Assembly: GCA_963995505.1 (NCBI GenBank)
Contig: OZ023186.1
Location: 2,790,001-2,854,000, forward strand
Origin: Hypericum androsaemum
Taxonomy: Eukaryota > Streptophyta > Magnoliopsida > Malpighiales > Hypericaceae
Direction of reading: 5' to 3'
DNA: 64,000 nt
The notes beneath the pieces are model-generated. The model saw only the letters and a list, made by a program, of their open reading frames with translations. It was not told where the DNA came from and ran no database searches. The position numbers were made by a program, and so were the translations under genes. Shown here one piece after another: positions 56,050 to 64,000 of this stretch. How positions within the stretch are numbered: the first letter of the stretch is position 1; the number at the start of each line of letters is the position of its first letter.

Positions 56050-59000
56050 ATGGCGAAACCAAACCCAAAACCCCTCCACTTCCTCCTCCTCGTCCTCCAC
56101 CTCCACCTCCTCCGCTCCGCCTCTGCCACGTACCCGATCGGCGTCAACTACGGCGCCGTAGCGGACAACCTCCCTTCCCCAACCGCCGTAGCCACCTTCC
56201 TCAAGACCCAAACCACAATCAACAAAGTGAAGCTCTTCGACGCCAACCCGGACATCCTCCGCGCCTTCGCCAACACCAACATCTCCCTAACCGTCACGGT
56301 GGTCAACTCCCTCGTCCCCTCCCTCGCCAACAACCTCCCCGCGGCCCGCGCCTGGGTCGCCTCCTCCGTCCTCCCCTTCTGCCCGCAAACCCTAATCGAG
56401 TACATCGCGCTCGGGAACGAGATCCTCCAAACGCACGACCGGTCGTTGATCCCGAAGACGCTCCCCGCCATGAAATCCCTAAAAACTGCCCTGAATTTGG
56501 CCAATTTGACCTCCATTAAGGTCTCCACCCCTCATTCTCTAGGGATCTTGTCCTCCTCGGAGCCACCGAGCTCCGGCCGGTTCCGGAAGGGCTACGATGT
56601 GAAGGTATTCGCGCCGATGCTGGATTTCCACCGAGCGACTGGGTCGCCGTTCATGGTCAACCCGTACCCGTACTTCGGGTTCCGGCCGGATACCCTGGAC
56701 TACGCCGTGTTCCGGCCAAACCCGGGGAAGTACGACCCGGTCACCGGGATGAACTACACCAACATGTTCGACGCGCAACTGGACGCGGTCTACGCGGCGA
56801 TGAAGCGGCTAGGGTACGACGATGTCAGCATTCTGGTGGCGGAGACGGGGTGGCCGTCGGCCGGAGACCCGGGCCAGCCGGGGGTCGGGATGGACATCGC
56901 GGCGTCGTACAACGGGAACCTCGTGAGGCACGTCAACACCGGGAAGGGGACGCCGATGATGCCTAATAGGACGTTTGAGACTTTTTTGTTCTCGCTGTTC
57001 AACGAGGACCTGAAGGCGTCGGTTTCCGAGCGGAGCTTCGGATTGTTTAAACCGGACTTTTCTCCGGTTTACGACGTTGGGATTCTAAAGAAGACTCAGG
57101 TAATGGTTTCTTTTCTTTCTGTTTGTATTTTTTTGGGAAAAGTGCACTTTAGTACCCTGTGGTATCGCGAAAAATCCCGTCAGTACCCTGTGGTTTAAAA
57201 CGTATCAATTGAGTCATACTTATTCCAATTAACATCAATTAGAGGCCCGGGCAGCTGCCCGGACCTGCCCGGACCTATCCGACCGCTGTCCGGGCCACGT
57301 GGCCAGCCACGTCACCAAATTTTGATGACGTGGCGCCACGTGGACATCCTCCTCCGCCTCCTCCTCCTCCGCCTCCTCCCCTCCTCCGCCTCCTCCTCCG
57401 CCTCCTCCCCTCCTCCTCCTCCCGCGTACTCCTCCTCCTCCTCCCCGCCTCCTCCTCCTCCTCCTCCTCCCCCTCCCCCCGCGTCCTCCTCCTCCTCCTC
57501 TTCCTCCTCCTCCCCCCGCTTCCTCCTCCTCCTCCTCCTCCCCCCGCGTCCTCCTCCTCCTCCTCCTCCCCGCGTCCTCCTCCTCCTCCTCCTCCCCCTG
57601 CGTCCTCCTCCTCCTCCTCCCCCCGCGTCCTCCTCCTCCTCCTCCCCCGCTTCCTCCTCCTCCTCCTCCTCCCCGCGCCCTCCTCCTCCTCCTCTCCACG
57701 TGGCGCCACGTCATCAAAATTTGGTGACGTGGCTGGTCACGTGGCCCGGGCAGCGGTCGGATAGGTTCGGGCAGGTCCGGGCAGCTGCCCGGGCCTCTAA
57801 TTGATGTTAATTGGAATAAGTATGACTCAATTGATACGTTTTAAACCACAGGGTACAGACGGGATTTTTCGCGATACCACAGGGTACTAAAGTGGACTTT
57901 TCCCTATTTTTTTTAATCTTAAAACCCACAATTAAGTTGGCCAGACATTCGTTCCGAGAATTGTCGGACTATATTTAGTAACGAGTGTTCATTTCAAAGC
58001 ATCGGTTGCCAAAATCAAACGCAGCATTAGAATGTGATCTTGTATTAGGACGGAATAAAATGTGGCTTAAATTATTTTAGGGGTATAAAATCTGTCTTAA
58101 AATGAATAGTTATTAGTAAATAGCCTTCTTTGATCATTTGGGAATGATCCAGTAGAATCTTGACACGGACAGCACTCTACTGTTAGATTTCTGTCCCACT
58201 TCCAAATTCGTGTAAATCTAAGCAAGTCTCTGACACTTCCCTACTTTTGACGTTAAAGTTGACTTCTTTTTCGTCATGGGGTAGACAAGTGTCTCAGAGG
58301 CATTTTTCTTGCAATTTTTTGTCGTTTTCCTCAGGAAAGGAATTTCCGCTAACTCAAAATATAAAGAAAATAGCCGTTGTGTTTAACCAGTCATCAAAAT
58401 TTAATAATATCAGATCCGTTGGGACTTATCTAAGTTTTAAATAATGAATATTTAGATCAATAGGGTACAAGATATGAATGTTGTTATAACTCAATTAAAA
58501 AGTTTCGAGTTGAACATTTGAGAATGTAGCAGTAATTATTTAAAAAATTATAACTGACTCAAATTTAAATTAATCGAGTTATTGAATATATTAACGACAA
58601 GACATGTCACGAATACGTGTAAATCCGAAAAGGGATCCGTCACTATATTTTCTTTATCGGATGTGGACAAGCAGTGGTGCGTACCGAGATCGGACGCCGA
58701 TGATGAGGCCTTGCAGAAGAATTTGGACTACGTGTGTAGCATCGGAGTGGACTGTAGGCCCATCCAAGAAGGTGGGCCCTGTTTCGGCCCAAACACGGTT
58801 CGCTCGCATGCGTCCTACGCGATGAACGCGTATTACCAGACGTACGGCCACGAGGACTTCAACTGTGATTTCGGCCACACCGGAGTCGTCACCTCGATCA
58901 ATCCAAGTACGTGCCTTTTTACTAATATTTTTTTTCCGGTCGAGTCTTTTATTTAAGAGACAAATTAGGCGGTAAAGACTCATTAATAATTAATCGGGGT

Positions 59001-59163
59001 TGGATGATTAACATGAGCAGGTTATGAGGCTTGTAATTATCCGAACAATGGGCTAGAAAAGCTGGACCGACACCAACAAGAAAAGTCGGTGGCGGTAGTC
59101 CCCGAGAGAGATCTGCTTCTGGTGGCCACTTCTATTTTGTGTATTAACTTTTTCATTTTTTAA
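56050..59163 (+). CDS. Glucan endo-1,3-beta-glucosidase, GH17 with X8/CBM43 module
   Basis: Three exons: 56050-57099, 58675-58906 and 59021-59163; 474 aa. A signal peptide (about residues 1-26, ..HLHLLRSASA) precedes the GH17 barrel beginning TYPIGVNYG. The proton donor is Glu124 (YIALGNEIL) and the nucleophile Glu265 (ILVAETGWPS). FNEDLK and SFGLFKPDFSPVYDVG close the domain. Exon 2 is the X8/CBM43 module (WCVPRSDADDEALQKNLDYV, then CRPIQEGGPCF and SHASYAMNAYYQ) that binds callose. Exon 3 ends with a hydrophobic tail (LLLVATSILCINFFIF), consistent with GPI anchoring. Role by family: hydrolysis of callose in walls and plasmodesmata. Intron 1 (about 1.57 kb) contains a MITE at 57135-57904 and ends in AAGCAG, a tandem acceptor that could add or drop one Gln. 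Exon 1 is very GC-rich. The exact glucanase subfamily is not resolved. Confidence 0.9.
57135..57904. mobile_element. MITE with about 210-bp inverted repeats and CCT-rich core (MULE-like)
   Basis: The left end gggaaaagtgcactttagta is mirrored at the right end (tactaaagtggacttttccc). Symmetry continues through ccacgtcaccaaattttgat near 57307 against atcaaaatttggtgacgtgg near 57712. It is flanked by a 9-bp TSD, tattttttt (57126-57134 and 57905-57913), typical of Mutator-type insertion. The core (57345-57695) is a TCC/CCT-rich microsatellite. The long open frames on both strands there are low-complexity artefacts. It lies within intron 1 of the glucanase. Confidence 0.88.
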
Positions 59164-60019
59164 TCTATCTGGTACTGTAATATAATAGGGGGTGGCGTCT
59201 TGTAAAATGGTTATGTTAGCAATTGATAGGGATTAAGGAGAGGCCTTCTTTTGGATTGCCCAAACAACCTCTTCACTAATCTAGTGATTACTTTGTGGGC
59301 TTGTTCCAAGAAAGTAGTCAATTTCAGCATCTGAATATGTTTGATATTAGCACCTCAATATTGTGGTGTCTTTTGAAAAATTCACGGATATAAAAATTCT
59401 AACATCATATAATAACAAATTGATTTCGTGGTCCGTTGTACTCATACACAAAATCAAAATTTGTTCATATATGCGGAGGCGTGTTTATAAGGAAAACTTG
59501 TTACATATCATGTAACATAATGCATTTGGTACAACACATTTAAAGTATCACACATGGATTTTAATCAATCTGCATTCTGCTATTAATTAACATTTTTATC
59601 TCACGACCTATCAACGCGCATCACTTTTTTTAAAAGGTAAAATTGTTATGGCTCATCATCATATATACATATTACATGAAACGTGAATGTAGATTTCTCT
59701 CAACAATAAAATTACAACCGCATACTTCTTTAAAATCGTATCACAATAAAATTTAGTAAGAAAAAGTGAATCTTTTACCCGAGCAATTGCCCTAAGAGAA
59801 CTTAATTATACACTCCAAACCTTTTTTTAATAAGTAAAAAGTCACTCCGGGCCAAATTCTCACCCATTGGTACACTCCAAACCTGTTAGAAGTTAGAACT
59901 GAAAGCAGAAGGTTCACCAAGCCCAGCAAGCTCATGACCATATATCAACGCAAACACATGCTAATAATGCGTTAATTACTGACTGACTGTTATTCCCAAT
60001 TTGTTTTAAAATCTAATTT
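59164..60019. other. Intergenic region
   Basis: 3' flanks of the convergent glucanase and RING genes. A/T-rich, nothing else recognised. Confidence 0.4.
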
Positions 60020-60466
60020 TTACCTCATCACTCTGACACGACAAAGAGGGCAATTGCTATGATCATTTAGCCATGCGTCGAGGCACGTCGAATGGAACAT
60101 GTGGTGGCATCGTGTGATCACCCGGCACTCCTCAACGGCCCTCAACTCTCCAAGGCAGACGGCGCAGTCTCCGGCGACGTCCACGTTGCACGTGACCGTC
60201 GACGACGGCCACCCCGTTTCGGCATCCAATGCCGACCTAGTCCCACCTTCGTTTGCTCTGTCGTCCACGCTGTTGGTGTTCTGATGACTGCTGTTATTGG
60301 TACGTCGAAGTAGACGAGGACAGAGGAGGACGAATGTAGAGAGAATGGCTAAAGCGAGTACGCTTATGATTATTACCAGGTTCTGGTTTGGACCTCGATG
60401 GTCTAGAGGCGGTGGAGGGATCAATGGAGGGGAGGGTAGGGACATGGACTTAGAGAGAGTTTCCAT
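60020..60466 (-). CDS. RING-H2 finger protein, ATL type
   Basis: Single-exon gene, 148 aa, as usual for ATL genes. Residues 1-28 are Ser/Pro-rich. A transmembrane segment follows (LVIIISVLALAILSTFVLLC, about 29-50), then a linker and the RING-H2 domain (CAVCLGEL, CRVITRCHHMFHSTC and WLNDHSNCPLC) with Cys/His zinc ligands in the C3H2C3 order and the conserved Pro after the last CxxC core. Family role: membrane-bound E3 ubiquitin ligases, often elicitor-responsive. The classical GLD motif before the RING is not evident and the protein ends soon after the RING, so it is a short ATL. The start is the first ATG; other in-frame Mets (MSLPSPP) are possible. Upstream DNA contains decayed copies of its 5' part. 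Confidence 0.85.
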   Translation of the reverse strand: METLSKSMSLPSPPLIPPPPLDHRGPNQNLVIIISVLALAILSTFVLLCPRLLRRTNNSSHQNTNSVDDRANEGGTRSALDAETGWPSSTVTCNVDVAGDCAVCLGELRAVEECRVITRCHHMFHSTCLDAWLNDHSNCPLCRVRVMR

Positions 60467-60870
60467 TCTTGATATCTGTAAAAGCGACTGCTCCGACCTT
60501 GGATACGTTTTGTTTGTATGGTAGGTAGATGGAGGAGAGGGAAGGGATATGGACTCGAGGGTTTCTTAACTATAAGCGTTGACTTGACTGGGTTTGGTTT
60601 GGACCTCGGTGATCAGGAGGAGGTGGAGAGAGAGAGAGATAGATGGAGGGGACGGTAGGGACATGAACTTAAATAGGGTTTCTATTCCGTCCATTCTCGT
60701 CGCCTGATATCTATTAAACCGACTACTCCAAATTTGAATACGTTTTGTTTGTACGGTAGATAGATGGAGGAGAGTGTAGGTACATGGACTTGAAGAGGGT
60801 TTCTATTCTGTCTATTCTCGGTCGGAGGAGAGGGAAGGGACATGAACTTGGGATTTTTTGAGTATGGTGT
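60380..60870 (-). repeat. Tandem duplication of the 5' part of the RING gene
   Basis: The segment covering the first codons and upstream DNA (about 60380-60590) recurs, diverged, at 60590-60770 and partly at 60760-60870. Shared words include ggtttggacctcg, gggtagggacatg / ggacatgaac, and atacgttttgtttgta. The upstream copies encode MSLPSPP-like starts but no RING. Confidence 0.75.
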
Positions 60871-60889
60871 AAGCAGTGACTGGGTCATG

Positions 60890-61525
60890 ATTTGGAGAGT
60901 TTAGTGGTCAACTTTAACCCGCTTTAGATTAGAAGGTAAGTCCTGGATCTGCGACTTTATTCTGTGTCTGCTCAATTAAGTTACAGACAGAGGAAAAGGG
61001 TGAAAAGAGAGCTAAAGAGATTAGAAGTCCAGTGCTGAGAGGAAGAGATCGAATATAAACACGACGAAAGGTGATAAAATCTAGTGCGAGGATTCTAGGT
61101 TCCTCATTTCGCATGAGGCGATATCTGAGTAGCCGAAAGAACTGAATTAGGCGATATCCAATTTAATGCTCAAACTTAAATTAATCGATCCATTAAATTT
61201 TCGTGTACCAAGTAGTTTCGACCATAACGACAACAATTGGATAAAACGTAAAAAGGAAGTGTAAGATGTGCCACACCAACTTTATGATATTAAATCTCTA
61301 AATTTAAGCTCGAAAAACTCTAATTGGAGTAAGCAATGTCCTGCCGAATTAGTTATGGAACGTAAGCAATATATTGAGCCTGATGTAGTTTGCTTCATTG
61401 ATTCACTAAAGTAGAAATGTACTGAAAGGCCAAGCGTAAAAAGGAAGTGTCTGTTTATCAAAATCAAATTCTACAGCGGCAAGAAAACTGGTCTTCGAGT
61501 AAACACGTATCAGCATTTAGCTACC
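60890..61525. other. Intergenic region
   Basis: Between the RING gene upstream side and the Tim9 3' end. No recognisable gene. Confidence 0.35.
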
Positions 61526-62695
61526 TTAATCTGACGTAGCTGCTCCTGAGTTCAGTTCTGCAAACCTCATCCCAACTCGCATTGTATGCTTTAGGAACTT
61601 CTCCGCACATCTCATAACGCAAGTCTCCTCTTGCTTTTGCAGGGATTTGCGCGTAAAGCTATCGACGCAATCATTAAAGCACCTCTCCACCAATGAATTA
61701 TACATCCTCAGGCTGCAGCGCAATTGAACAGAAGCACTCAGGCTAGATGAAAACAGCAATTCTGATTCCAAACATCAATAATAGAATAGGACCAATTCTG
61801 TTCAAAGAAGGTTGTATCCTGTCTACAGGTGAACTAGTGAGCAGCGTTGATTTTGCAAAGTCTATATACAAGAAATTGACAATGTCCAGTGCAAACAAAA
61901 GACAGGCACCTTAATTGGAAATCGAGAGGACACACTTGGCTCATGCAAGTCATTTCACCTGAGCCAAGGCATAGTACTTTAGAGATAACTAGCAATAAGC
62001 TAACGAGGTACTGAATTAGAGGTTCTTCCAAGTGGAGAACCATGTTCGTCTATTATTTAGAAGTCATGGGATGGCGGGAACGAATGCCTCTCGTTGAGGA
62101 ATCTAATAGCACACTTTGCCTCTTCAGAGACACAAAGAAAGAAACGATGACTAATTACAAAAATTTAGTTCCCAAAACGTCCAAGTACAGCATAGGCAGC
62201 TGCACTGGTTTTAAGGAGAACATCTTTGTCGCTTCACGTAAGTGTGTCGCCCACCACGGACAAACCAGGCGGCCTCAATAGTAAAAAACTATTAAGTGAA
62301 GCTGCACTCGCAGTTAGCAACCGAGCCGCAAACTGCTGCATTGCCTAAGAGCATACCCCTCTCACAAGTCACAACAAGATACTCGCGTAATCCAAACCGC
62401 TGCGACTAACACGCAGCAAGTCAAGGCAGGGCAACCCCTGAGCTAAACAGAGCTAGAAACCTAAAAAGCTTGAAACTTTACTACCGCTGAACCAAAAGAA
62501 CAAGAACCCACCTAAGAAATCACCCCAGGAGCAGTGGCAAATTGGGAATTAACGGAATCACGGGAGGGGCAAAACGGGAAAAAAAAGAAGAAGAACATAC
62601 CTGTCACGGACCTGGAGCTGGTCGATCATGGAAGCCATCCGGGCCTTGTCTTCCTCCGGTAGGCCCTCCAAACCCGCCATCATCCCCTTGTCCAT
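61526..62695 (-). CDS. TIM9: Mitochondrial import inner membrane translocase subunit Tim9
   Basis: Two exons, 62695-62601 and 61712-61526, joined in phase 2 (GT-AG, intron 888 bp); 93 aa, the usual size of plant Tim9. The N-terminus is MDKGMMAGLEGLPEEDKARM. The twin CX3C motif is Cys43-FND-Cys47 and Cys63-VMR-Cys67, spaced by 15 residues. Tim9 pairs with Tim10 as a chaperone hexamer in the intermembrane space that carries carrier proteins to the TIM22 complex. The start and the exon 1 donor (GTGACAG|gtatg) are clear. The promoter has telo-box and site II motifs, common in nuclear genes for mitochondrial proteins. Confidence 0.93.
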
Positions 62696-62698
62696 TCT

Positions 62699-62925
62699 TT
62701 AAAACCCTAAAAATTAGAACTTGCCCCTTTTGTTTCTCTCTCTTCCGGTAAGAGAGTTTCAGGTGAAGAGTGCTTTCAGATTTGGTACCCCTTTCCTTGG
62801 CTTGTTTCCTCTGTGCGTCTCTGTATGAGGACGACGTTTAGGGTTTTAGGTTTATTAAAGTGGGCTGGGTTAGGGTTTATGGGCCGGTATGGATTGGGCC
62901 CTTATTGATTTTGGGCCTGTATAAG
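62699..62925 (-). promoter_or_regulatory. Tim9 promoter with telo-box and site II motifs
   Basis: aaaccctaaaa at about 62700-62711 and gggttttagg near 62840 are telo-box-like. Three TGGGCC/TGGGCT-type site II elements (tgggccgg, tgggccc, tgggcct) lie between 62878 and 62922. This combination is typical of promoters of plant ribosomal-protein and mitochondrial genes. Confidence 0.6.
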
Positions 62926-62929
62926 GATG

Positions 62930-63932
62930 GCGGAAAATCTAGAGCCACTGATCGTGGTGAATTTGATTGAATGTAAATACTTATTAATAAATTAATAAGT
63001 ACCGTTAAAAGAGTTTTTCTAACTTAAATTAATAAATTTTAATTTTTTAGAAATACAACAATGTTAAATACTTATTATAATAGTTTCAAAATTTTGTAAT
63101 AATTTATGCTGTTTTCATGACACCAAAAGTATTGTTACCAATGCTAATTTAAAAAAATTCATTATAAATATTAAATATCTTAAAATTTTCATAGTTGAAT
63201 CTATCAAATTACGTAATCTTAATAATTTTTCCAAAATTGTCTCCGTTCCGTGCTAATGCCTAATCGGCTTAACCTCTTTGTAATCAAAAGCCCACATGGG
63301 AATTAATGGCACCGACACAACACCATTAACAAAATCCTACGCCGATCAATTTTTTTGTTATTGTTGGGATTTACGTGTACTTCAAATCCGGGAGGTGGGG
63401 CATTTTTTCAATTTCAAATGATTTGTTAATGATATTTTATATATGCTTATAATTTGAAATAAAATTTGTTTACGTGAATATGCAAGTCTAATACTCGTAA
63501 ATTGGGGAGTTGGGTTTCAATAAAGTAGCATGGAGGTTTTCAAAAAAATAAAATAAAGTAGCATGGAAGTGGGAGCCAAAAAAAGTACTAAAATAGTAAA
63601 CTGTAGTGTGATCCTTTTGTAGGGAGGACGGTGAAGTGTTATTTTTTGAGAAAACTACAATCTCTCAAGTTTGTTTAAATATATTCAAAAATTTCTTTTG
63701 TTTGTAAAATACATGTCAAAGTCTCTATAGTTTGCTTTTATTATACTTTCAAATCTCTGGCGCACGTTAGCAGCTCTTTTTTCATTTTTGTCAATGAAAT
63801 GATCAAAATACCTTTCAAATAAAAATAAAAAAATTACTCACATCATCAAATCCAAATCCAAAAATCCCAGGGATCAATTTGTAATTGTACCAAAAAGTCC
63901 CAAATAAAGATGAACTGTAATCAAAGGCAACG
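62930..63932. other. AT-rich intergenic region
   Basis: Mostly A/T-rich. 63645-63790 resembles the ends of the MITE-type elements seen elsewhere in the window (agtttgctttttatt-like text) but no inverted partner was found. Confidence 0.35.
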
Positions 63933-64000
63933 ATGTCGTCGCTGCACAAAGCGATGGCGACGCTAGTCGGCGCCTCGTTCATGGCCATCAACGCCTTCTA
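63933..64000 (+). CDS. Possible start of a gene, cut by the window end
   Basis: The ATG at 63933 opens a frame to the window edge (MSSLHKAMATLVGASFMAIN, 20 residues shown). The sequence becomes GC-rich exactly here, as in other first exons of this window. The peptide is hydrophobic and could be a signal peptide or membrane segment. The family cannot be recognised from 22 residues. Confidence 0.4.
   Translation, partial: MSSLHKAMATLVGASFMAINAF

Noticed and set aside
57235..57804. Long open frames on both strands full of Arg/Glu/Gly or Pro/Ser runs
   Set aside because: They are translations of the TCC/AGG microsatellite and inverted repeats of a MITE inside the glucanase intron.

Overview
This window is nuclear DNA of a flowering plant. 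The evidence is plant-specific gene families (RLCK-VII kinases, FBA-type F-box proteins, an ATL RING-H2 protein, an MBD protein, a GH17 glucanase with an X8/CBM43 module), short GT-AG introns, AT-rich spacers, TGGGCC and telo-box promoter motifs, and many plant-type transposons. The species cannot be named. Several first exons (the kinase at 90, the glucanase at 56050) are much more GC-rich than their later exons, so a non-eudicot remains possible.

Layout. 1-2.3 kb: RLCK-VII kinase (+). 2.6-6.5 kb: two intact F-box/FBA genes in tandem; a third, broken copy lies at 10.3-11.6 kb inside a 2.4-kb block duplicated from 4.7-7.1 kb. 12.6-15.1 kb: a second RLCK-VII kinase, APK1/PBL-like (-). 15.7-30 kb is a transposon field: a 5'-truncated LINE with a candidate target-site duplication (TSD), a second retroposon with a 15-bp TSD carrying an unrecognised reading frame, a MITE with long inverted ends, and a 6.3-kb deletion-derivative LTR retrotransposon (22897-29216). 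30.06-38.27 kb: a nearly full-length endogenous pararetrovirus (Caulimoviridae, florendovirus-like, minus strand) with primer-binding site, TATA box, upstream tandem repeats and two large coding regions, each with a visible break.

38.8-45.6 kb: a SEN1/MAGATAMA3-like RNA helicase locus that keeps its exon-intron structure but has stop codons, frameshifts and a lost splice acceptor. It is followed by a 5'-truncated sulfotransferase pseudogene (45.85-46.43 kb) and a second copy of a segment also present at 21.3-22.8 kb. 47.6-50.3 kb: an intact nine-exon cytosolic triosephosphate isomerase gene (-). 51.4-52.9 kb: a methyl-CpG-binding-domain gene (-). 53.3-53.9 kb: a LINE RNase H fragment. 54.7-55.9 kb: direct repeats around a hairpin element. 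56.05-59.16 kb: a GH17-X8 glucan endo-1,3-beta-glucosidase with a 770-bp MITE in intron 1. 60.0-60.5 kb: an ATL-type RING-H2 protein (-). 61.5-62.7 kb: mitochondrial Tim9 (-) with a site II/telo-box promoter. The last 68 bases may begin another gene.

The housekeeping genes (TPI, Tim9) and the kinase, MBD, glucanase and RING genes are structurally intact and functionally unrelated. There is no operon-like logic. The main stories are gene birth and death (F-box array, helicase, sulfotransferase), layered transposon insertions and the viral fossil. Exon coordinates were derived by hand from splice signals, reading-phase continuity and family homology, without transcript data.
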